The position numbers and the translations under genes were made by a program. The notes beneath the pieces were generated by a model. It did not search any database. It saw nothing but the letters and a program-made list of their open reading frames with translations, and was not told where the DNA came from. DNA of 64,000 nt from Dryas octopetala (lineage: Eukaryota > Streptophyta > Magnoliopsida > Rosales > Rosaceae). Shown here piece by piece: positions 55,391 to 64,000 of the stretch; within the stretch, counting starts at the first letter, position 1; each line of letters starts with the position of its first letter. The stretch is from the NCBI GenBank assembly GCA_963921425.1, contig OY992840.1, forward strand, positions 12,092,501 through 12,156,500. The letters are read 5' to 3'.

Positions 55391-56048
55391 AATTCCTCCA
55401 ATACCTTACGCGACCTAATCTTGCCTTAAGCTCTGTTTGAAAGCTTTATCAACAAGTTTGTCGTTTTTCTTAAGCCTTTAGACTCTTTCTTGCACTCAGT
55501 GATAGTAATGGAGTCTCTCTTCCTCCGTTCGAAGCAGAAGATGATTTACTGCGTTCATAATATTTCTTGTAAGCGAGTGAGCAGGGAATCCAACCCTTAG
55601 ATGAAGGATTTGAACGTGATCATCCAAATCATGTACTATTTTACAGAATGAAGTTATGTTGCCATTGGTGCGCAATACCAATACATTCTCCACCATGTGG
55701 CAGATTGAAGCATATTGCCGCATATTGAAGCATATTTCCACATGGTGGAGAATGTAGAGGTATTGCGCTCCGATGGCAAAAGAATTTCAATCTGCGAAAT
55801 GGTACAAGAATTGGATGATCACGTTCAAAGTCTTCGTCCAAATGTTGGATTCTCTGCTCACTAGGTTCTGAGAAATATTATGAACGCAGTAAACCATCAT
55901 GTGCTTCGTACAACAGAAGATAGACTCCACTACTATCACAAAGCGCATGAAAGAGTCAAAAGGCTTAAAATAGATGACAAATTTGCTTATAAAGCTTCCA
56001 AGCAGAGCTTAAGGACAAGATTAGGTCGCGTATGGCATTGGAGGGATT
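55391..56048. repeat. Fold-back unit P5
   Basis: Centre near 55720. The right arm runs into the word TTGGAGGGATT, which is shared with the satellite, and the sequence then continues as satellite (TTTAAATG). Right-arm frame 55880-56062 reads MNAVNHHVLRTTEDRLHYYH. Confidence 0.88.
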
Positions 56049-56235
56049 TTAAATGTTCGTAATTGGAGTTATCTTAAAAGTTTATCGGCTGCTATGTATG
56101 GTCAATTAGTGTAATGTGCACGAAAATTTCTATAGAAGCGAAAATAATCTAAGGTTTTTAAATAAGAGTAGGTGATGTGCTTTTTAAAATTAAGATTTTT
56201 GTAGAGTTATGTTTATCCTGAATTGCTATCTATTT

Positions 56236-56878
56236 AGACCCAATTCCTCCAATTTCTTACACAACCTAATCTTGCCTTTAAGCTCTGTTTGAAAGCTTAA
56301 TAAGCTAGTTTGTCCTATTTTTTAAGCTTTTAGACTCTTTCATGCGCTCTGTGATCGTAGTGGACTATCTCTTCTTCCATACGAAGCACAAGATAGTTTA
56401 CTACGTTCATAATATTTCTCGGAAGCCAGTGAGCAGGAAATCCAATCCTTGGATGATAGATTTGAACGTGAACATCCAAATCATGTACCATTTTACATAT
56501 TGAAATTATGTTGCCATTGGTGCGCAATACCTATACATTCTCCATCATGCAGCATATTGAAGTATATTGCCGCATGGTGGAGAATGTAGAGGTATTGTGC
56601 TCCGATGGCAAAAGAACTTAAATCTGCGAAATGGTACATGAATTGGATGATCACGTTCAAAGTCTTCGTCCAAAGATTGGATTTTCTACTCACTGGGTTT
56701 TGAGAAATATTTGAACACAGTAAACCATCATGTGCTTTGTACGATAAAAGAGAGACTCCACTACTATCACAAAGTGCATGAAAGAGTCAAAAGGCTTAAA
56801 ACAGAAGACAGACTTGCTTATAAAGCTTTCAAGTAGAGCTTAAGGACAAGATTAGGTCGCGTATGATATTGGAGGGAT
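56236..56878. repeat. Fold-back unit P6
   Basis: Centre near 56557. As in P5, the right arm passes into satellite through TTGGAGGGATT. A left-arm frame (56330-56527, minus) is retained. Confidence 0.88.
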
Positions 56879-57061
56879 TTTTAATGTTCGTAACTGGAGT
56901 TATCTTAAAAGTTTATCGGCTGTTATGTATGGTAAATTGGTGTAATGTGCACGAAAATTTCTGTAGAAGCGAAGATAATCTAAGGGTTTTAAATAAGAGT
57001 AGGTGATGTGCTTTTTAAAATTAAGATTTTTGCGGAGTTCTGTTGACCCTGAATATATTCT

Positions 57062-57402
57062 AACCCAATTCTTCCAATTCCTTACGCGACCTAATTTTGC
57101 CCTTAAGCTCTGCTTGAAAGCTTTATAAGCAAGTTTGTCCTCTTTTCTAAGACTTTAGACTCTTTCATGCACTCCGTTATAGTAGTGCAGTCTTTTTTCT
57201 TCCGTATGAAGCACAAGATAGTTTACTGCGTTCATAATATTTCTCTGAAACCAGTGAGCAGGGAATCCAACCCTTGGATGAAAGATTTGAACGTTATCAT
57301 CCAAATCATGTACCATTTTGTAGAATGAAGTTATGTTGTCATTGGTGTCCAATACCTATACATTCTCCACCATGCGGCATAATACAACATGGTGTAGAAT
57401 TT
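57062..57402. repeat. Fold-back unit P7, right arm missing
   Basis: The left arm is complete with a frame at 57155-57352 (minus). After the centre, only about 15 bases of the right arm remain (ACATGGTGTAGAAT), and the sequence switches to satellite. This looks like a deletion or recombination breakpoint. Confidence 0.85.
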
Positions 57403-57404
57403 AT

Positions 57405-58815
57405 AAAATTTCCTTAGGGCATCCTAACTTGTTCGTTGAAAATTTTACTTCGTAACTTGTGGGATTTTAAATGTTTATACCCATGGTGCATTTCAAATTG
57501 TTCCTATTGACATTTTAAGTTATGTTTTGATGCATCCCAAGTCATACCCTAGAGTTTCTCAAGTCGTTTCTTAGGATATCTCAAGTCGTTCTTTAAGACA
57601 TCTCAAGTCATTCCTTAGGGTATCCCAAGTCGTTATCTGAAAATTTCAGTTTGTAACTCGAGGTATTTTAAATGTTTATACCCTTGGTGCATTTCAAATT
57701 GTACCTATTGACATTCCAAGTCATGTTTTGACGCATCCCAAGTCATACCCTAGAGTTTATCAAGTCGTTCCTTAGAGCATTTCAAGTCATTCGTTGAAAT
57801 TTTAGTTCGTAACTTGCAGGATTTTAAATGTTTATACCTATGTTGCATTTCAAATTGTACTTAGTGACATTCTAAGTCATGTTTTGATACTTCCCAAGTC
57901 ATACATTAGAATTTCTCAAATCATTCCTTAAGACATCTCAAGTCGTTCATTAGGGCATCCTAAGTCGTTCGTTGAAAATTTCAGTTCGTAACTCGAGATA
58001 TTTTAAATATTTATACCCTTGGTGCATTTCAAATTTTACTTAGTGACATTACAAGACATGTTATGACGCTTCCCAAGTCATACCCTATATTTTCTTAATT
58101 CGTCCCTTAGGGCATCTCAAGTCGTTCGTTGAAAATTTTAATTCGTAACTTGAGGGATTCTAAATGTTTATACCATTGATGTATTTCAAATTGTATATAG
58201 TGAGATTCCAAGTCATGTTTTGACGCTTCCTTATTCATACCCTAGAGTATCTCAAGTCTTTTCTTAGAACATCTATAGTCGTTTCTTAGGGCATCTTTAG
58301 TCGTTCGTTTGAAATTTCAGTTCGTCACTGGAGGTATTTTAAATGTTTATACCCTTATTGCATTTCTTATTGTACCTAGTAAAATTTCAAGTCATGTTTT
58401 GACGCTTCCCAAGTTATACTTTAGAGTTTCTCAAGTCGTTCCTTAGGACATTCCAAGTCATTCTTTGAAAATTTCAGTTCGTATCTCGAGATATTTTAAA
58501 TGTTTATATCCTTGGTGCATTTCAAATTGTACCTATTGACATTCCAAGTCATATTTTGACGCATCTCAAGTCATACCTTATAGTTTTTCAAGTCGTTGCT
58601 CCTTAGGGAATCTCAAGTCGTTCATTGAAAATTTTAGTTCGTAACTTGAGGGATTTTAAATGTTTATACCCAAGGTGCATTTCAAATTGTACTTATTGAC
58701 ATTTCAAGTTATATTTTGAAGCATCTCAAGTCATACCCTAGAGTTTCTCAAGTCGTTCCTTAGGGCATCCCAAGTTATTCATTGAAAATTTCAATTCGTA
58801 ACTAGAAGGATTTTA
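57405..58815 (+). repeat. Satellite block A2 (nine copies)
   Basis: The word GAAAATTT (or GAAATTT) recurs near 57438, 57638, 57797, 57975, 58131, 58309, 58467, 58627 and 58785, giving periods of about 156-200 bp. Same unit and same variable sub-repeat as block A1. Confidence 0.92.
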
Positions 58816-58837
58816 AATGTTCGTAACTGGAGTTATC

Positions 58838-59804
58838 TTAAAAGGTTATCGACTGCTAGGAATGGTAAATTGGTATAATGTGCACGAAAATTTCTGCAAA
58901 AGCGAATATAATCTAAGGGTTTTAAATAAGAGTAGGTGATGTGCTTCTTAAAATTAAGATTTTTGCGGAGTTCTGTTGACCCTGAATTGCTAACTATTCA
59001 GACTCAATTCCTCCAATTCCTTACGCGACCTAATCTTGCCCTTAAGCTCTACTTGGAAGTTTTATAAGCAAGTTTGTCTTCTTTTTTAAGACTTTAGACT
59101 CTTTCATGCGCTCCGTGATAGTAGTGGAGTATCTCTTCTTCTGTACAAAGCACAAGATGGTTTATTACATTCATAATATTTCTCTGAACCCAGTGAGCAG
59201 GGAATCCAACCCTTGGATGAAGGATTTGAATGTGATCATCCAAATCATGTACCATTTTGCAGATTGAAGTTATGTTGCCATTGGTGCGCAATACTTATAC
59301 ATTCTCCACCATGTGGCAATATGCTTCAATATGCCGCATGGTGAAGGATGTAGAGGTATTGCACTCCGATGTCAAAAGAACTTCAATATGTGAAATGGTA
59401 CTGGAATTGGATGATCACATTCAAAGTCTTCGTCCAAAGGTTGGATTCTTTATTCACTGGATTCTGAGAAATTTTATGAACGCAGTAAACCATCTTGTGC
59501 TTCGTACAACAGAAAAGAGACTCCACTACTATCAGAAAGCGCATAAAAGAGTCAAAAGCTTAAAATAGAGGATAAACTTGCTTTAAAGCTTTCAAGCAGA
59601 GATTAATGATAAGATTTGGTCGCGTATGACATTGGAGGGATTGGGTCCGAATAGTTTGGAAATCAGGGTCAACAGAATTCCTATAAAATCTTAATTTTAA
59701 GAAGCACAATAACTACAAATCTTTAAAACCCTTTTTTCGCTTATGCAGAAATTTTTGTGCACATTACACCAATTTACCATTCCTAGTAGCCGATAACCTT
59801 TTAA
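58838..59804. mobile_element. Fold-back unit P8, most complete copy
   Basis: This 967 bp unit is an inverted repeat end to end, with arms of about 480 bp and centre near 59321. The left terminus TTAAAAGGTTATCGACTGCT matches the inverted right terminus AGTAGCCGATAACCTTTTAA. Beyond the ends the flanks no longer pair. Unlike P1-P6, the right arm includes the inverted copy of the 'spacer' (CAGGGTCAACAGAATTCC...TTAATTTTAAGAAGCAC), so P8 shows the full extent of the unit. Outward frames are 59094-59291 (minus) and 59257-59568 (plus). It encodes no transposase I can recognise. Confidence 0.88.
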
Positions 59805-60272
59805 ACCAACTTTATCTTGATTACTTGTCTATGATACATGAAGTGCTAAGTGGCCATGAATTGTTCATTGAAAAGATTGGACCCTTTGAGACGTAGGTGG
59901 TGACATTTCTTTTAGGTACTGTTTTTATTTAGCTTTCTAATTTCTGGGCATATTGTCCATTTCTTTTATGGCCGCATGTATATTGCTTTTGGTTTCATTA
60001 ATGTTCCTATGATGGTTTATGCTAGTTAATGTTTTATGCATTCCTATTACCTTCAAAAGGTTCAATTTTTTTTCATTAATTTGTCTAGTGTCTTATTTTT
60101 TTTAATTTGAATTAAGAAAAAATAAAACATGAAATAGATTGAATGAAATCATTATACGTGAATGGTTTGCTGAGAGGATGTAGTAAAGAATCAATTTTTG
60201 TTGTATTGGGTAAATTAAGTTACTGTTTTTCTAAAAGTGTGGTAAAGAGTCATTATAGATCAACTTTGACAG
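59805..60272. other. AT-rich spacer after the array
   Basis: No repeat of the array and no gene is seen here. Confidence 0.45.
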
Positions 60273-62211
60273 GACTCTAATCGACGGTGACAGCGATAGT
60301 TGGGTGGTGACGGAGATGGGTCTCACCCAGCTCTTCAATGAGCTTCGCTCTACTATGCCATGGAACTCACTCATGGTTTGTACTCTCTCTTCATCTATCT
60401 GTAATATATATATATATATATTTTTTTCTATTTTGGTAGATAATTATCAAAAATGTTTCATTTTAGTGATATTTTTAAACTCTGGTTGGTTGCTAAGAAA
60501 TTGGTGAAAAAGAAAATGATGTTTTGGACACTTAGTATAAAAGAAAAGAAGTGTTTGGATCACAAAATATGAAGAAAAAAGATTAAAAATTTCTATGCAA
60601 AGCATTGAATATAGTGAATTATTTGTTGAAGTTATTGAGCCATGCATATGTGTATCAGCTACAGACTATTAGGGTGTATATTATTGCTGAGAGATCCTTG
60701 CATAATTGCATTTGTGGGCTTGTTACATTGATCATGGACTTATTGGATTTGTTAATGTTAATTTTCCCCCTATTTTGCCCATTAGGCTAGGCAACATACA
60801 CATTTTTTTTTTTTTGGGCAAGTGTGAAGAGATTCATTAAAGAGGCACCAAGCCAGGAAAAAACAACAAAAGGGCCAAGGCCCAAAGAAAAAACAAGAGA
60901 AAAACAGCCCAAACAAGAGGCCCAACTCAAGAAGAGAAGGTGCAGGCTGAGCTAAACAAGAAAAAAAGAAAACACGATAACCCTAATCCTGATACAGGGA
61001 GGAGCAGCCGCCGCCAAGACCGAATTCTGTCACCAACCACGCGGGTTCGCAGCGAGATGAGCCACAGCCACAAGCGCACTCCAGCCACAAAATAGCAACC
61101 AAAACCCAAACTGAAACCCCGACAAAAGCGCAAAAACCCAAACCAAAACTCACTAGGCAAACACCAAGATCCAAACATCACCTTCCAAAACGGCAAACAT
61201 GGCCCCTGCAAAATGGAACAACACTGAGAGATGGGTATGTAATGGGGTGACGGGGACGAACCGCACGGCACCCACTGAGACAACTCGCCGAATAGGCGGG
61301 TAAGGCAGGAGGAAGATCCATTCAGATTTGGGGTTTGAGGAGTGAGAAGGTTGAAGGAGAGAATGGTAATAGAGGTGAAGTACTGAGGAGGAGAGAGAGG
61401 GATGATGGTGTAGGCATGGAAATTTAGGGATTCAAAATGTGGTTTGCAGGAGAAAGGATTAGGAGATAAAAGAGAAAGAGTAAAGGGTAAAATAGCTCCC
61501 AAAGAAGAGAGAGGAGCTCCCATTAACAGGAGAGCAGCTGAGACAGAACTCAGGGAAGGAACACCCATTTCGGGTGGAAAACAAAGTAAAGAGAGAAGGG
61601 GCAGGAGGGAGAGGGACAGAGGAGCACCCCTCTCCCTCCTGAAGCTTGCTGGTGTGTGGAGGAGAGAGAACAGAGGTTTTTTGTTTCACAAGAGCAACTC
61701 ACGCTTACACTTCATGCATGGATCTACAGGCAACATACACATAACTATGAAATGAAGACCATTATGATGCAAAGAGTCATTATAGATCAAATTTTCTTGT
61801 TTATATATTAAAAGTTTCTGTTTTTTAAAAGAACATGGCAGGGGCTCTTAGGTACATCACAGTGCAGAGTTGCTGAAATTTCAATAACCTGGTATATAAC
61901 CAAGCGTACTGTGTCTTCTATTACCTTGCATTGTCAACTAAAAGCTGATAGTGAATTGCAATCCAATTTTACTTTTCTTCACTACGGCATTATCTCTGGC
62001 ATGATCTTTGTATTTATGCATAAAAGTGTTAAATCATTTTCTGAAATTGGATTGGCAGATGGAGCCTAGCACTAGACTGCCACTAGAGAAAGAGTTGGTG
62101 GAAATTCGGAAAATTGTGAATTTGGCTGCCTCAACAGTTCAAAGGATTCCTTACAGTTTAAATTATGTATATACTAAGATAATGTATGTCTTACAATATA
62201 ATTCATTTTGA
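60273..62211 (+). CDS. Unidentified candidate gene, two putative exons
   Basis: I do not recognise this gene. A plus-strand frame with acceptor TTTGACAG reads TLIDGDSDSWVVTEMGLTQL and on to RSTMPWNSLM, ending at a possible donor (ATG|GTTTGT) at 60375. A second frame follows a good acceptor (GGATTGGCAG) at 62058 and reads MEPSTRLPLEKELVEIRKIV, then NLAASTVQRIPYSL, open to 62211. Neither looks like a random frame: there are charged amphipathic stretches and little simple sequence. If both belong to one gene, the intron holds the 924 bp retro-insertion at 60804-61727. Both the first exon's 5' side and the 3' end are undefined, so it may be a partial gene, a pseudogene or a non-coding transcript. 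Confidence 0.3.
60804..61727 (-). mobile_element. Poly(A) retro-insertion, 924 bp, 15-bp TSD
   Basis: On the minus strand the element ends with TCTTCACACTTGCCC and then a poly(A) tail (60804-60815 as T). Perfect 15 bp repeats AGGCAACATACACAT flank it at 60789-60803 and 61728-61742. This is the hallmark of target-primed insertion by LINE machinery. A 213-codon minus-strand frame (60927-61568) shows no reverse transcriptase or other domain I recognise, so it is either a 5'-truncated LINE 3' region or a retroposed non-coding transcript. Perfect flanks suggest a young insertion. Confidence 0.85.
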
Positions 62212-62741
62212 TTGTACCCCTCATAGGTACGTTTTACGTTATCTTGGGCAAAATTGGGAAGGTAAAAACCGAAATCATAAGCCCCACAAAAGGGTCAACT
62301 CATTATGCAATAAAAAGGTAGGAGGCTGCCCATAAATATTTGCTCTAGTAGCATTGGTGAATATGAAAACTGAGAAAAAGAGGAAAGGCATAGTCTGGAA
62401 TAGAAGCCAACCATGGAATGAATTGAAACTTATGCATAGCCCAAATAATGATGGGACTAGATTCAAAAATTACGTCATTTCGGTCATAAATACAGTATCA
62501 ACCTAAAATATGTAAGTAGAGAATCGTATTTCCTTCGAAATGGATGTATCTCTCTAGAAGCAACAATCATTCTATAAACAAGAAAAAATGATCTTCCGTT
62601 CCTCAACAATCATTCAACTCAGCTAATTATGTATTTGGACATGTGTATGTGCTTTGACTACTTAAAGAAGCCCCTAAAACTTTAATCATTGCTTGCGCTG
62701 CAAAATGTATACTTCTTCATGTAACCCTTGCTATTACACCC
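62212..62741. other. 3' flank of the NAPRT locus
   Basis: Probably contains the 3' UTR of the minus-strand NAPRT gene. No other feature seen. Confidence 0.45.
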
Positions 62742-63864
62742 TCACTGCAACTCCCCAACAGGTGCATCATTGAGCCATAAGAAATGAATGAGGTCATACA
62801 ATTTTGCACTCACACTAACCGGCTTAGCTTTGATAAAAATAGAGTTATAAATGCAATCACTGAATAACAAAAAATAATTTAAGCAAAGATGCATCACTGG
62901 TACCTTGTACGTCGTTGGATTTAGCCTCCTCATGTGGTTGGGATGCATTTTCCCGAGTTGTTTGATGCAGCGCTCCTTGCTGTCCTTTTACGGTGGCAGG
63001 TCTTCTCTTACTCCTCCTTCAATAAACAAAAACTTGAGTATAGACATTATCTAGACAATAATGAATTGAATTGTTTGGGCATTTTTCTACACAATGATAA
63101 GCAAATAAATAATGCTCATGACCCTTTCATGGTCTAAAAGAGAATGTAAGTAAGATCAAACCTCGATAGAGAATCTATTATCTTATTTGCACAACAGGGC
63201 AGAATTTTAGTTTCAGTGATAAGAAACTCACATTTACACACAAAGAAAACAAGTATATCAAGCGTTAACTGAAGATGCATGTGACTAACTGCATGCAGCA
63301 GAACTAGACGTGCCAATCTAAATAACAAGGCCACAGCATGAGGCAACTAATCTCGACTGTTAATTAAGAAACCCTCTTTGCGCAATACCTCTGGTCAAAC
63401 TTTTGTTTTTGCTCAAGAAACCATGACTATCAATTATTATACACAAATGCATAACTTTCCTGAGAAAACTTTAGGGTTTAATATGGTAAAACAAATGTCC
63501 CACCCCATACGTTTCCTCTCTCCTTTTACGATCCTAGCAACCTACCAGCGGAAAAAAAAGGGACTTTTTTTTCTTTTTAATTATTTTTAATGTGCTTTCA
63601 GTCACACTTGCACACACTACATGTGTAGAGGGTCTAGTAGAAACGAAATTGGGAAAAACAACCCAATAATATAAAAAGAAAAGCAGGAGGGGAGCAATGC
63701 TATATGTTTAAATACTGTTCTTTTTCAAAGATTATAGCATATCCTGAAGGTCTACCTGCGCTCCCACTCCAAAAACATTTCAGAAGTTCCTCAACACGCT
63801 GCGGCACCACATATGCTCTCTTTGATTCATTAAAAGGGTGACGGCACAGGATTCTCTCTCCCAC
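62742..63864 (-). pseudogene. NAPRT: Nicotinate phosphoribosyltransferase 3' exons, stop inside
   Basis: Three exons on the minus strand: 63756-63864, 62904-63013 and 62742-62822. They read [20 protein letters not shown]..., then VREDLPP*KDSKERCIKQL...HMRRLNPTTYK, then VSVSAKLYDLIHFLWLNDAP and VGELQ stop. This is the C-terminus of plant NAPRT, which converts nicotinate and PRPP to nicotinate mononucleotide in the NAD salvage (Preiss-Handler) pathway. Two defects are visible. There is an in-frame TAA at 62988-62990 where relatives have a Leu codon (LPPLK). Before the last exon the expected acceptor position has CG instead of AG; an AG three bases upstream would rescue it with one extra Pro. 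If the TAA is real, 62 C-terminal residues are lost. The other exons lie beyond the window, so a sequencing error or a functional truncated protein cannot be excluded. Confidence 0.8.
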
Positions 63865-64000
63865 CTGTATCTTGAAATATAAATAAAATGAGACCTTTAT
63901 GCTTCCATTATTCTAGTAATTATCACATGGAGTCAGCTCTTTGCTTGTATAGAATCCAAAAGAACAAGCAACAGAAGCATGCTGAAATAACAAGCAATTA
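63865..64000. other. Probable NAPRT intron
   Basis: The sequence upstream (minus strand) of the 63756-63864 exon, with no further exon before the window ends. Confidence 0.5.

Noticed and set aside
50843..59804. Array considered as a CRISPR-like or protein-repeat gene cluster
   Set aside because: Units are 157-950 bp with diverged copies and no unique spacers, and the host is a plant. Frames are interrupted by many stops, so a functional gene cluster is not supported.
60927..61568. 213-codon minus-strand frame as a gene
   Set aside because: It lies wholly inside the poly(A) retro-insertion, has no recognisable domain and is Pro/Ser/Leu-rich without structure.

Overview
This is nuclear chromosomal DNA from a flowering plant, most likely a woody eudicot. 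The genes are intron-rich with GT-AG splice sites, intergenic DNA is AT-rich and full of repeats, there is a eukaryotic tRNA gene, and every protein I can name belongs to a plant family. I cannot name the genus. I rebuilt the gene models by hand from splice sites and reading-frame phase. In each complete model the exon lengths add up to whole codons.

Layout. 1-5.6 kb holds only repeats: a Copia-type LTR end, a hAT-like element and a tiny poly(A) insertion. At 5.67-5.91 kb (-) is an 81-residue DUF761-like protein with a TATA box. At 10.7-11.7 kb (+) is a 3-exon hotdog thioesterase ending in AKL, the peroxisomal 1,4-dihydroxy-2-naphthoyl-CoA thioesterase. At 13.4-18.5 kb (-) is a 16-exon AAA ATPase of the DAA1 type. 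18.5-22.3 kb is mostly repeats, including a TRIM-like element. A tRNA-Leu(CAA) lies at 22.3 kb (-). A terminal-repeat element with a very G- and purine-rich core follows at 23.0-24.06 kb. At 25.0-27.6 kb (-) is a plastid CPBP/CAAX-protease-like membrane protein. At 29.3-35.5 kb (-) is a 9-exon KUP/HAK/KT potassium transporter lacking two normally acidic residues. Two fold-back MITEs lie at 36.4 and 37.5 kb. At 38.3-43.0 kb (-) is an 8-exon calcium-dependent protein kinase of the CPK3 type. At 46.5-50.6 kb (+) is a 6-exon aluminium-activated malate transporter (ALMT).

50.8-59.8 kb is the most unusual part. About 9 kb consists of a 157-200 bp satellite interleaved with eight copies of a fold-back unit. 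Each intact copy is a palindrome of about 600 bp whose two arms carry divergent, mostly decayed reading frames for an unrecognised protein of about 90 residues. The last copy is the most complete, with arms of about 480 bp. The window ends with an unidentified two-exon candidate gene interrupted by a 924 bp poly(A) retro-insertion, and with the 3' exons of a nicotinate phosphoribosyltransferase gene (-) that carries an in-frame stop.

The genes are unrelated neighbours, not a cluster. Several touch ion and calcium physiology (KUP, ALMT, CDPK), but nothing in the sequence shows that they are co-regulated. A recurring theme is non-LTR activity: at least five micro-insertions of 15-35 bp, four of them with a GGCC motif next to poly(A), each sit between 12-19 bp target-site duplications.
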